This document shows positions 9,901 through 17,731 of a stretch of DNA of 64,000 nt, in pieces. Within the stretch, counting starts at the first letter, position 1. Each line of letters begins with the position of its first letter. This stretch comes from Parapedobacter soli (GTDB lineage Bacteria; Bacteroidota; Bacteroidia; Sphingobacteriales; Sphingobacteriaceae). A model generated the notes under the pieces. The model had not been told where the DNA came from, ran no database searches, and was given only the letters and a program-made list of their open reading frames with translations. Position numbers and translations under genes: made by a program. The stretch is from positions 1-64,000 of the forward strand of contig NZ_JAMXAY010000008.1 in the NCBI RefSeq assembly GCF_025460835.1, in the 5' to 3' direction.

Positions 9901-10099
9901 TGGATGACACCTCAATGGAAAACGTTCCATCAGCCGAACTCGACGTGGTCCGTTCGCTGGCCAACGCTTTGATGGTTGCACTGCCGATTGGCGTGCCTCC
10001 CGTCGCATCCCTTACCGTCCCAGTAACGGAACGGGTCTGGGCCATTGTCATGGATAGTCCAACACACCATAACAATGTTACAAGTAAAGTTTTACTCAT
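6992..10099 (-). CDS. SusC/RagA-family TonB-dependent outer-membrane transporter (locus B)
   Basis: A 1035-residue outer-membrane transporter. A signal peptide (1-20, ending SMTMAQ) precedes a carboxypeptidase-D-like beta-sandwich domain (about 22-100). A TonB-box-like LEEVVVTGFG comes next, then the plug (about 110-230, with LYVIDGVQ and IESIAVLKDASAAIYGVRA) and a 22-strand type barrel to the C-terminal phenylalanine (NFGINVRF). Length and order are normal for SusC. It is driven by TonB-ExbBD and works with the SusD encoded downstream. A 138-base gap with a LacI-type palindrome separates it from the upstream enolase-superfamily gene, so it may have its own promoter as well as read-through from that operon. 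Confidence 0.95.
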   Translation of the reverse strand: MSKTLLVTLLWCVGLSMTMAQTRSVTGTVRDATGGTPIGSATIKALASERTTSSSADGTFSIEVSSTGDSLLVTYLGYDQAVVNIGIGTNNISISLTSSAESLEEVVVTGFGMAQRKETLTGAIASIGAEDISRSLASTTSGALVGKLSGVNFRQTDGRPGSSTQLRIRNMGNPLYVIDGVQKDAGQFNNLDFNDIESIAVLKDASAAIYGVRAANGVVVVTTKKGKRNTKNTFNLTSNYGFQNLSTFPEPADAVTYVESYIQSQTVQQVDNYRYNAEDLAKWKQGTEKGYVPFDWRDFIWETSPQVYLNANVSGGSDKINYYFSLGHLNQQDVIVNYGGFKRTNVQINVNSQISDRFKIGASYNARLEYRENPGVPGGDDLWLPRFGTFRNLPTVRPFANDNPLYPTLTSNDPGTNFGWLTYDLAGKRTDTWRVSQLNFDAEYDIIDGLKAKALVGYYFANNRMDNQEYTYKLYGYDEATDTYPVIFENNNPWREREMGHVEEMTSNVQLNYAKAFGGHNLAVIGGVETILRKEPGAWLHSIPTANSLHLIDYETMDTYNDRGDNPQARIGYIGKINYDYNGKYLLELLGRYDGSWKFPPNDRWGFFPAASAGWRISQESFWQDSKLANVVNDLKLRGSYGLVGDDDTPGYGAFDYMPGYNYKQGGSVINGQYVLGTQPRGLPVTTLSWLRAKMINIGFDAAFLDNRLTATVELFQRKRTGLPAGRYDILLPAEVGFGLPNENLNSDMIKGYETMVRWSDRAGEFSYSLGGNFTYARFYDWDRYKPRFSNSWDEYRGSLGHRYGYLNWGLQSDGQFQSWEEIDSWPIDNDRQGNRTLRPGDVKYKDLNGDGVINGLDERPIGYRQDATPVINFGLNFAFGYKNFDLALDFSGGAMYTFYKEWEMRTPFQNDGNIPQYYADGAWKLSDIWDANSELIPGEYPMLLIGNGSHSNYWNSDFWKQNIRYIKLRNLDFGYSLPTRILEPLSITGVRVYFSGQNLLTLTNLIGIDPETQDNNGLGYPTMRIMNFGINVRF

Positions 10100-10178
10100 A
10101 GTTCTGTTGTTGTTTTAATTGTTTATAACTGTATTTATTAATCCTGTATTCAAGTTTTCCAAACATCCACCCGTTAAC

Positions 10179-10190
10179 TAAACCGGTTTA
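10179..10190. promoter_or_regulatory. LacI-type palindromic operator candidate
   Basis: TAAACCGGTTTA is a perfect 12-base palindrome with the central CG step typical of LacI/GalR-family operators. It lies about 80 bases upstream of the SusC start at 10099 and in the gap after the enolase-superfamily gene. No LacI-family gene is present in the window, so a regulator encoded elsewhere would be needed. Confidence 0.45.
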
Positions 10191-10237
10191 CTAATCCCAG
10201 CAAAAGCGGCAGACATGGAATTTTCACCTTGCCAAGA

Positions 10238-11446
10238 CTACCTTAACAAGGTAATCCCGAATCCCGGTGCATCCGGCGGAATGAGCCTTCCCGCTTTGAT
10301 GGTATATCCACTGAGGTCCACATCGTCCGACGTGCTCGTTACCCCTTCTATCGTCACCGTATTGCCCAAGCCCCCGGCCATATGGGCGGTATAATAGGTC
10401 TTGAGCAGCGAACCCCACGCGTGGGGAGACGCTTGGACGCCGTATTGCACCAGTCTTGGCATGAGTTTCCGCCAGTTGGTAAATCCAAGCCCTTCGATAT
10501 CCGAGATGTGCACGTCCATCAGCTTTTGCTGCATCAACTCGTCCAGCAATGCCGGATCTGGGTCGGCCTCACCCTCCGCGAGCAAACTTTTTACATTGGC
10601 TTTGGCCATCCAGTCGCGCAGTTTCCGGTAGTCCTGCACGGTCTCATGGAAGGGTTCCTCGATCCAGAACAGGGGCGTATCGCCTATCCCTTCGAGGTAC
10701 TCAGTAAACTCATTGACCGTAAAACCGTTGTTGCCGTCTACCAGAATCTCACAATCGGGGAAGGCTGCCGCCACCCGCTTGGTGACCTCAATATCCCGGG
10801 CCAACCCTTCCTTTTGGGCCATCCAACGGTGTCCTCTACCGATTTTCAATTTGAACTGGCGGTAGCCGTAGTCGTAGTCATAGCGGCAGTTGGCCAACAC
10901 TTTATCGATACCTCCCGGCGCGTGGGCTGGTTCGAGGTCATCGAAATAAATCATGCCGCTATAGTACTTTGTTGTAAATGGCTTGTCACGCCCAAGCAGG
11001 GCATATACCGGTTTGTTCAGGGCTACACCGGCTAGGTCGTGCAGCGCGATATCGAACGATAGATAACGGTCGTCTGTGATGCCTGCATCGACATGGAACA
11101 CCTCTGATAATTTCTTGCCTACCAGTTCCGGAACAATCCGTTGTGCGCTATCGCGGCCGCCCCGAAGGGAGGCCCAGCCTTTGGCCCCCTTGTCTGTCGT
11201 GATGGTACAGATACCGATACGCGGTCCGAAACCATGCACGTCTAGCCGCGCATTTTTCCCCACAAAACGAGGGTACTGCATGCGCACATCGCCAAACGTT
11301 ACCGATTGTATGGTATGGTAGGCTAATTCCTCTTGCATGCGGGCTGCACCCGGCCTGCTTCGCAACACCCCGCCAAGGGCCGTCTTTGACAGCACACCCG
11401 CCGCCAGTCCGGCATTCAGCATGTAAATGAATTCCCTTCTTCTCAT
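10238..11446 (-). CDS. Exported enolase-superfamily enzyme (mandelate racemase/muconate lactonizing type)
   Basis: A 402-residue enzyme expected to abstract a proton next to a carboxylate, for example as an acid-sugar dehydratase or epimerase. The N-terminus MRRREFIYMLNAGLAAGVLS is a likely twin-arginine signal, so it would act in the periplasm after folding with its magnesium. The capping domain covers about 35-150. The barrel shows the KxK base motif (FKLKIG), metal ligands in VDGNNGF, IEEPFHE and LAEGEAD, and a histidine in ASPHAWGS. All three metal ligands are therefore present. It is the fifth gene of the oxidative operon, followed after 138 bases by SusC. The substrate is unknown; sugar acids are the main possibility. 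Confidence 0.85.
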   Translation of the reverse strand: MRRREFIYMLNAGLAAGVLSKTALGGVLRSRPGAARMQEELAYHTIQSVTFGDVRMQYPRFVGKNARLDVHGFGPRIGICTITTDKGAKGWASLRGGRDSAQRIVPELVGKKLSEVFHVDAGITDDRYLSFDIALHDLAGVALNKPVYALLGRDKPFTTKYYSGMIYFDDLEPAHAPGGIDKVLANCRYDYDYGYRQFKLKIGRGHRWMAQKEGLARDIEVTKRVAAAFPDCEILVDGNNGFTVNEFTEYLEGIGDTPLFWIEEPFHETVQDYRKLRDWMAKANVKSLLAEGEADPDPALLDELMQQKLMDVHISDIEGLGFTNWRKLMPRLVQYGVQASPHAWGSLLKTYYTAHMAGGLGNTVTIEGVTSTSDDVDLSGYTIKAGRLIPPDAPGFGITLLR

Positions 11447-11489
11447 AATTTAGTGTTTTAATAGTTAATCATTGTGTATCAATTACCCA

Positions 11490-12338
11490 TCATTCACGAA
11501 ATGTTTTCTTTAAAAATTCAAATCCTTCCACTGCCAGTTCATCGGCGCTATTGGCCAACGGGCGCCAGATACTGGCCGCCCGGGCTAGTTCTTTAGACGG
11601 TGCACCGAAAGTCTCGATCACCAGGCTTCCCTCATAGCCAATGGTGCGCAGCGCATCACGTATGCCTATCCAGTCCAAATGGCCCGTTCCGGGTGTCCCG
11701 CGGTCATTCTCATTGGCCTGCACATGGACCAGCCGATCCCCTAGCTTCACGATGCTGGCAGGGATGTCTTTTTCTTCAATATTGTTGTGGAAGGTATCTA
11801 ACAAAACCTTCAAATAAGGGCTGTTCAATTCATCTACAATGGCAATAGCCTGATCGACGGTATTGACCATATCGGTCTCAAAACGATTCAATGGCTCCAA
11901 TGCCAGGGTCACACCCAGCTCCTCAGCTCGCTTAATGGCTTCATGAAGGTTGTCCAGGCACCATTGCCTTTCCTGTGCTTTCTGTTCGGCAGAAACCAAT
12001 CTTGTCTTCCCGACGGCCGAATAAAGAGGTCCGCCGAATACCGGACTTTCAAAGTCATTCGCGATCTCTAGGCAATCGATGATATAGGAAAGCCCATTTG
12101 CCCGGATTTCCGGCCGATCACTGGAAATATCGCGGTCCATACCGAAAGCGCCGCTGACCGTCACGCGCAAACCCAGCTCGCGGCTCACCTTCTTCAAGAC
12201 CACCCAATCAATCAAATCGCGATCTTCCACAGCTATTTCAATGACATCGTACCCGATAGCTTTTGCCTTATGCAACACATCAAACGATGCTGTTGAGAAC
12301 GGTGAAACCCAAACAAACGTGCTAATTCCTATATACAT
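11490..12338 (-). CDS. Xylose-isomerase-like TIM-barrel sugar epimerase/isomerase
   Basis: A 282-residue cytoplasmic TIM barrel of the AP-endonuclease-2 fold, related to D-tagatose/D-psicose 3-epimerases. There is no signal peptide. Candidate metal ligands lie in LEPLNRFE, LLDTFHNN and the C-terminal VIETFG, and NENDRGTPGTGHLDW matches the conserved arginine loop. At the place where classical 3-epimerases have the ligand histidine (HFHTGE), this protein reads HVQANE, so one ligand is Gln or lies elsewhere. That substitution is probably shared by a subfamily rather than a sign of decay. It sits between the oxidoreductase and the enolase-superfamily enzyme, consistent with isomerising an intermediate of the same pathway. 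Confidence 0.85.
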   Translation of the reverse strand: MYIGISTFVWVSPFSTASFDVLHKAKAIGYDVIEIAVEDRDLIDWVVLKKVSRELGLRVTVSGAFGMDRDISSDRPEIRANGLSYIIDCLEIANDFESPVFGGPLYSAVGKTRLVSAEQKAQERQWCLDNLHEAIKRAEELGVTLALEPLNRFETDMVNTVDQAIAIVDELNSPYLKVLLDTFHNNIEEKDIPASIVKLGDRLVHVQANENDRGTPGTGHLDWIGIRDALRTIGYEGSLVIETFGAPSKELARAASIWRPLANSADELAVEGFEFLKKTFRE

Positions 12339-12380
12339 CTTTTTAAACCAACCTAACTTATGAATGGAACAAACCTTAAC

Positions 12381-13490
12381 TTATTCAAAACTTGGAATCT
12401 CCACTCGGATGCCGCCTTTCATGGCCGACTCGTGGGCGCAGATACCCGCACAGGTATAGTTAGCCGCGAGTGCCGCATCCACCGCTGAGTCGCGGCCTTC
12501 CACGATGGCTGCAACGAATTCCTGCACCAAGTGGGGGTGCGAACCACCGTGTCCGGCCCCCTGGAGGAAAGACACGTGGTTAGGATCGTCGATGCGCTCG
12601 CGCTTGGTGAAATCAGCAATCTCCGGAATCAATAGTTCGTCGGTATCAGGCACGTCAATCCGACGCGCATTTTCACCGCCGTCAAAAATCACATGCTGCT
12701 CATCCTGCAATTGCTCCCATTCAAAAGACATCTTCGTTCCGTATACATCATAGCTCTCACGGTATTGCCTTACCACGTCAAATAACGACCGTGTAGCCTC
12801 TGCCACGACATCCGAATCTTTCAACTTGAACGTTGCGGTTTCTACGGCGTAGGGCGCATTGTAACGGCTGGCCAGATCGTCTGACAACCTCCCAGAGCCA
12901 TGGCAAACCACAGACTCGGCAATGGTATTGTTGATGCGCAGCAATGGGGAGATGGCGTGCGTACCGTTCAACATTGGTGGATAGCCCTTCCAGTACTCCG
13001 CCCAGCCATCCATACTCATGTCTTGGATGTGCGATCCACGGACAAACTGGATTTTACCCAATTGTCCGGTTTCGGCCAATTTCAGTCCATAGAGGAATTC
13101 ACGGGTATACAGTGCGGTTTCCATCATCATGTATACCTTACCTGATCTACGCTTGGCAGCTACAATGGCCTCACAGTCTGCTACCGTCATGGCCATCGGT
13201 ATGGTACAGGCCGTATGCTTATTCGCATTTAATGAAGCCAGTGTCATCCGGGCATGTTCCGGTACAGGCGTTACAATGTGGATGGCATCCACATCATCCC
13301 GTTTCACGACTTCTTCGAAATCGGTAAACACCAAATCTTCATCGAGGTCGAACTTTGTTTTCAGCTCATTCAATGTATTTTCGTTGCGCGTGCAAATCCC
13401 AACAGCTTTGATATTCGGGTGTTTTTGGTAGATGGGTATAAACTCTTTACCAAAACCCATTCCTACGATAACGACAGTGATTTGTGACAT
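12381..13490 (-). CDS. Gfo/Idh/MocA-family oxidoreductase with altered active-site motif
   Basis: A 369-residue NAD(P)-dependent sugar oxidoreductase by fold. The N-terminal Rossmann domain has VGMGFGKEF (residues 9-17) as the dinucleotide loop and IHIVTPVPEH near 70-79. The motif that is normally EKP, and whose lysine is catalytic, reads CTIP here (95-98), so the lysine is missing. The C-terminal alpha/beta domain (about 130-330) looks complete, ending AHESAMKGGIRVEIPSFE. No signal peptide is seen, so it is cytoplasmic. It lies 38 bases after the ThuA gene and 42 before the epimerase gene. Redox chemistry at a sugar hydroxyl is likely, but the altered motif leaves the mechanism open. Confidence 0.85.
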   Translation of the reverse strand: MSQITVVIVGMGFGKEFIPIYQKHPNIKAVGICTRNENTLNELKTKFDLDEDLVFTDFEEVVKRDDVDAIHIVTPVPEHARMTLASLNANKHTACTIPMAMTVADCEAIVAAKRRSGKVYMMMETALYTREFLYGLKLAETGQLGKIQFVRGSHIQDMSMDGWAEYWKGYPPMLNGTHAISPLLRINNTIAESVVCHGSGRLSDDLASRYNAPYAVETATFKLKDSDVVAEATRSLFDVVRQYRESYDVYGTKMSFEWEQLQDEQHVIFDGGENARRIDVPDTDELLIPEIADFTKRERIDDPNHVSFLQGAGHGGSHPHLVQEFVAAIVEGRDSAVDAALAANYTCAGICAHESAMKGGIRVEIPSFE

Positions 13491-13528
13491 GTTCTAATCT
13501 TGTTTTTAGCTAAATATTTCGTTTTTTG

Positions 13529-14239
13529 TTAGTTTGCAATCCAGTTAACAGCATTGATCAGCAGCGATTTGTATGCATCATGCTGGTGGCTATGTTCGTC
13601 GTGTCCCAAGGTGATTCCTGCAATCTTCGCTTTGCGGTGTTTCACGGTAAAAACAACTGGGTAAACGGCATCGGTTTCTTTCGACTGCCCGATAACCAGC
13701 ACCTCAATCCCTTTAGCTGCTGGGTCCGGTACGTGGCGGTATAATTCGTCCTTAAATTCAAACTTTGCCGGCACGCCCTGTGTAATAGGGTGCGCTGGGT
13801 TAATGACATAGTCCTTGAATTCTTGGAACTTCTCGTGGCTCCTGCTACCGCCGCCCACATAATTAAGGTTGTACTCAGGCCAATCTTCCCAATTATACCA
13901 TACAGCCGCGTGCAACAGCAGTAAGCCACGGCCTTTCTCCACGAATTTCGTGATTGCGGCCTGTCCTTCTGCGCCGATCGGCTGGTTGTTCGTTAGGATA
14001 AGAAGATCAGCGTGCTTCAGGTATGCCGGTATGGAATCGGTGTTCTCGGTATAAATAACACGGAATTCACCTGCCGATTCGATGGTGCTTTTGTCCTCCT
14101 GGCCATACCACCGGGCGAAATCATGGGAGCCGCCACCTCCAACCATCAAAATTTCGATAGGTTTGGTCTGACCCGGCGCTGTGCTCACCGTAATAAGCAA
14201 CAATGCCAATACCGCTAATAGTTTCATTGTGTTGTTCAT
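13529..14239 (-). CDS. Secreted ThuA-like (trehalose-utilisation type) protein
   Basis: A 236-residue protein with an N-terminal signal peptide (about 1-23, ending TAPGQ), placing it in the periplasm. The rest is one ThuA domain, a class I glutamine-amidotransferase-like fold: EILMVGGGGSHDF at the start, ADLLILTNNQP and KGRGLLLLHAAVWYNW in the middle, and KIAGITLGHDEHSHQHD near the end, rich in histidine and likely metal binding. ThuA proteins occur in pathways that oxidise disaccharides to 3-keto sugars, though their chemistry is poorly defined. The neighbours here (PVC-type dehydrogenase, oxidoreductase, epimerase) fit that picture. An alternative start is the ATG at 14227 (MKLLAV). Confidence 0.88.
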   Translation of the reverse strand: MNNTMKLLAVLALLLITVSTAPGQTKPIEILMVGGGGSHDFARWYGQEDKSTIESAGEFRVIYTENTDSIPAYLKHADLLILTNNQPIGAEGQAAITKFVEKGRGLLLLHAAVWYNWEDWPEYNLNYVGGGSRSHEKFQEFKDYVINPAHPITQGVPAKFEFKDELYRHVPDPAAKGIEVLVIGQSKETDAVYPVVFTVKHRKAKIAGITLGHDEHSHQHDAYKSLLINAVNWIAN

Positions 14240-14273
14240 CTTTTATATTTTATAAATACATTTAATCCAATCC

Positions 14274-17200
14274 CTATTTCACTACCCGCATAATACCGTT
14301 CATCCCCCGCCAGTGCCCCGGGAACGTACATACGTAAGGATAGTCACCCGGCTCCCCCGGTGCCGTAAACTCCAACGTGTAGCTCTCGCCCGGATCTACC
14401 AATGGCGTATGGTGCAATACCTCGGGTATGCTGGGGATATATTGTTTTTCAAACGCTTCGGATGAACGGAGCATATCATCTGCCGCCTTGCCTACGATAT
14501 CCAGCGTACCGGGTTGGATAATCAGTAGATTATGCTGCATTCCGTCAGGGTTTTCAAACACGAGTGTTATCCGCTTGCCGGCCGGAACGGTGATCAGTTT
14601 CTTATCATACTGCATGATATCTTTCACCGCTTTCAGTTCAATCCGTTCAGAAGGTACGCTCGCGGCAGCGTCGGCCGCAGCTGCTGCCCCATCGCTTGCC
14701 AAAGCAGACCGGTTTGCCTTTGAAAGCCTGACGATGATATTATTGGCATTACCTGTAAACCGGGAATGGTCGCCATAGTCTGTAAACGCTTCGGGTCCTT
14801 CTATATCTTCGCCCGAGCGCAGGTTGAGGCCCAGCGGCTGGGCAAAGAGGTGCATCGCTTTTGCACTTCCCTGGCTTACCCCATTGATGAGTAGCTCTAT
14901 CGAGGCATCGGCCGTCAAACGGGCATCGGCCACAAACTCACCGGGCAGATTGCCACGTGAAGTTACCGTTGCCGATTGGCCATGCTGGTATACCTCGAAA
15001 AACAGTCGGTTGTTCTTGGCATACAACGCATAACCGCTATTTTTATCGCCCTGTCCTACAATCAGCCCGTTGTAAGGCTGGTTGTCTCGTCGCTGCACCT
15101 CCGCCTGGATGCGGATTTCCTTGTTTGAAACGTCGGGCGAAAACGTGAAACGGCTTCTACGGCCGAGCGTGTACTCTTCCGTAGCGAGCGACTCAAGTAT
15201 GCGTGTAGCAAAATTACTTACGCCCGGTGCAGACGCCAACCTAAAAAATGGGTCTTCGTGATGCGCTATTGCCGCAAACAGTCCTTGTGATAGCCACCTA
15301 TCGCTCTCATTAACCGAATCGCTCGTGGCTTCTAGCAACGCCTCTGCGACTTGTTCCGACACCGGGTACTCCGTGAGCTTCACAAACGCGGCGAGCCGGG
15401 TATTCAGATTAGTATCGGCCAACACGCCACTCTTCAATAACTCATCACGGAACTGCTCTCCTGTCGGCAACACCTGTACCGCAGCTTTACGTACCCCGGC
15501 TGAGGGGTGCCCCAAAGCTTTCACCACGGCGTCAGATACATCCTGCCGCTGACCAACCAGGTTCAATCCTTGCAAAGTCCAAAGTGCATGGATGGCCGGT
15601 GCATTCAACCCGATTTTGTCGACGCTACGATCACCCGCTATCCTGATCAAGTCCTTGGCAACGTCATCCTTTTGCCGCTCCACCAATAGCCGCTGCGCGT
15701 GCATGCGCCAAAATTTATTGTCGCTCTTCAGGGCCTTCAGTAGGCCACCCGTATCGTCTTTGGAAAGCTTATATGAGCTGTGGTGTTTGGCGTCTTTGTA
15801 CACCAAGCGATATACACGGCCGTATTTTTTATCCCGCAACTCACTCTCAAACGCATTGCCGGGACCATGGGGTTGTTCCACAAATGGCAATACCAATTCC
15901 GATGGTGCCTGGGCCGGTACGAACACATTGTGCTGGATGATGAAGTTATACCAGTCAAGCACCCACACAGCTCCATCGGGACCTACCTCTGCGTGGACCG
16001 GACCGAACCATTCATCTGAACTGGCCATCAAATTCCACCCATCGTGCTCCTTAAAACCCGCGCCGTCAGGCTCGATAATGGCTTTATGAACCAAACGCAC
16101 AGTTGGCTCGGTGACAAATGCGACCTTATTCCAATAACTTTGCGGATAGTCACGTGCGGTGTAGAAATGATGCCCAGCGGCCGAAGTGAATCCACCCACC
16201 ACATCCACCTGGCGGAGGTTTGGTGTCATCGTATGCACCTCATAGTGACCATCGATTTTTTGCACTGCATTGATCGATGGCCGCGAGTCATCGCCCCGAA
16301 GCCTACGCTGCAACAGCTGCTCGGGCATCGAATAGTAGGCACTGTGCGTGTTGTTTGCCGTTGAAATAAAAACGTTGTTATCTTCAGTCATACCCAACCC
16401 CCATGTATTGTTGCTGGTGGTAGCTAAGAATTCGAAATCAGTACCATCGGGGTTAAAATGGTATACACCTTGGCCGAAGGCTAGCCGCTGGCCATTAATG
16501 TAACCGTTGAAACCAGCATAGCCCGTAACACCCCAGATTTTGTTATCGAACCCATACTGTAGGTTAGAAGGTCCAGCGTGGGTATCATTCTTATTCCATC
16601 CCGTCATCACGGTGTCGCGTAGGTCTGCCACGTCATCGCCATCGGTATCTTTGAGGAAAATGAAATGGGGGGCCATCGATACAATGACACCATCATTGGC
16701 AAAGGTCAGGCTCGTGGCTATATTCAGCCCGTCTGCAAATACCGTGAACTTATCCGCCACGCCATCGCCGTCGGTGTCTTCACAAATCTTAATCCGGTCG
16801 TTCGCCTCCCCTTTAAGCTCAACAAAATTGTTGGGATAATCCATAGCCTCAATAATCCACAGGCGCCCCTTCTCGTCCCAGCTCATCGCCATAGGGTTAA
16901 CGATATCCGGTTCCGAAGCGAATAGCTTCAATTCGAAATCTGTGGGAACCTGGATAAGTTTCTCCGATTCCTCCGGCGACAACGGATCTTGCATTTTTGG
17001 AACAAAATGCCGGGCAGTAAAATCGGCAATGGTATCTTCATAAATACTTACACTTGGAATCTGTAATTGAGCTACCAAACCCATCACTTTCTCACCCAAT
17101 GCCCACTGCGCACCACTATTGATCATTCGCAAAAAGTCCAAACGCTTCCACGTGTCGTTTTCTTTACCAAGCGCCGTATGGAATATACGGCCATTGCCCT

Positions 17201-17621
17201 TCACTAGCTGTTGCGCCGAGTTTGCGGCACCGCCATCCATTGCTCCGGCGGGTGTGGCGTCATCGATAACCAGTGATTCCGTACCTAAAGAGAGAAGACC
17301 CTTACCACCGGATACATAGTCAGATAAAATCCGCTTTTGATCTGCTGCAAGGGAGTCGGAAATGCCAAATAACACCACGCCATCGTATACGTGTAGGTTT
17401 TTTTTATTCAGATCTTCAAAGTTCTCGGTATACGTCAGGTTGATGCCGCTCTTAAAAAGTTCGATTGCCAGCCACGATGCATACTTACCTGCTTCGTCTG
17501 CTTCATCAGCGCTGCCTACGAACAACACCTCGGCTCGCCGGGGGTAATTTCGATTATCGCCCGTACATTGGACAAGAAACAGACACAAAACGGCAAGATA
17601 CAAGTAGGAAATTAGTTTCAT
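14274..17621 (-). CDS. Giant lipoprotein: ThuA-like, PVC-type dehydrogenase, HEAT-like, jelly-roll and azurin-like copper domains
   Basis: A 1115-residue exported lipoprotein, first gene of the oxidative operon. The start at 17621 gives a lipobox with Cys19 (LFLVQCTGD). Domains in order: ThuA-like (about 28-195, with GRIFHTALGKENDTW and GAQWALGE); PVC-type dehydrogenase beta-propeller (about 223-607, with MAMSWDEKGRLWIIEAMDYP and DTDGDGVADKF); HEAT-like helical repeats (about 610-815); a jelly roll like those at sulfatase C-termini (about 824-967, with YALYAKNNRLFFEVY); and an azurin/plastocyanin domain (about 993-1115). The copper ligands are His1030, Cys1098, His1103 and Met1107, the last three with azurin spacing C-x4-H-x3-M. 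There is no CxxCH, so the copper site takes the place of the usual cytochrome c domain. Likely a periplasmic sugar or alcohol oxidase-like enzyme passing electrons to copper; the substrate is unknown. Confidence 0.88.
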   Translation of the reverse strand: MKLISYLYLAVLCLFLVQCTGDNRNYPRRAEVLFVGSADEADEAGKYASWLAIELFKSGINLTYTENFEDLNKKNLHVYDGVVLFGISDSLAADQKRILSDYVSGGKGLLSLGTESLVIDDATPAGAMDGGAANSAQQLVKGNGRIFHTALGKENDTWKRLDFLRMINSGAQWALGEKVMGLVAQLQIPSVSIYEDTIADFTARHFVPKMQDPLSPEESEKLIQVPTDFELKLFASEPDIVNPMAMSWDEKGRLWIIEAMDYPNNFVELKGEANDRIKICEDTDGDGVADKFTVFADGLNIATSLTFANDGVIVSMAPHFIFLKDTDGDDVADLRDTVMTGWNKNDTHAGPSNLQYGFDNKIWGVTGYAGFNGYINGQRLAFGQGVYHFNPDGTDFEFLATTSNNTWGLGMTEDNNVFISTANNTHSAYYSMPEQLLQRRLRGDDSRPSINAVQKIDGHYEVHTMTPNLRQVDVVGGFTSAAGHHFYTARDYPQSYWNKVAFVTEPTVRLVHKAIIEPDGAGFKEHDGWNLMASSDEWFGPVHAEVGPDGAVWVLDWYNFIIQHNVFVPAQAPSELVLPFVEQPHGPGNAFESELRDKKYGRVYRLVYKDAKHHSSYKLSKDDTGGLLKALKSDNKFWRMHAQRLLVERQKDDVAKDLIRIAGDRSVDKIGLNAPAIHALWTLQGLNLVGQRQDVSDAVVKALGHPSAGVRKAAVQVLPTGEQFRDELLKSGVLADTNLNTRLAAFVKLTEYPVSEQVAEALLEATSDSVNESDRWLSQGLFAAIAHHEDPFFRLASAPGVSNFATRILESLATEEYTLGRRSRFTFSPDVSNKEIRIQAEVQRRDNQPYNGLIVGQGDKNSGYALYAKNNRLFFEVYQHGQSATVTSRGNLPGEFVADARLTADASIELLINGVSQGSAKAMHLFAQPLGLNLRSGEDIEGPEAFTDYGDHSRFTGNANNIIVRLSKANRSALASDGAAAAADAAASVPSERIELKAVKDIMQYDKKLITVPAGKRITLVFENPDGMQHNLLIIQPGTLDIVGKAADDMLRSSEAFEKQYIPSIPEVLHHTPLVDPGESYTLEFTAPGEPGDYPYVCTFPGHWRGMNGIMRVVK

Positions 17622-17649
17622 ATAATAAGCTCTATAATCGTAAACAATA

Positions 17650-17716
17650 CAAAAGTACACCGCAAACCCGCAGAAAAACCACGGTATCTTATCTCTTTAT
17701 AATCAAATTATATCAT
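17650..17716 (-). promoter_or_regulatory. Promoter plus 42-base activator site of the oxidative operon (copy 1)
   Basis: On the minus strand a -7 box TACTTTTG lies at 17657-17650, ending 28 bases before the ATG at 17621. From 17675 to 17716 lies a 42-base element matching another copy at 20816-20857 without gaps; the core TTATAATCAAATTATATCAT (17697-17716) agrees with copy 2 at 18 of 20 positions. The distance from -7 box to element is the same in both copies. It probably binds the AraC regulator encoded divergently at 17752. Confidence 0.65.
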
Positions 17717-17731
17717 TATTTTGTATTTTTA

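Noticed and set aside
10382-11035. A 217-codon open frame on the plus strand
   Set aside because: It lies antisense inside the enolase-superfamily gene, whose metal ligands are all present. The plus-strand product has no family resemblance and arises from the GC-rich antisense frame.
14274-17621. A cytochrome c site in the giant lipoprotein
   Set aside because: Proteins with this propeller often carry CxxCH, but no such motif is present; the C-terminus is copper-type instead.
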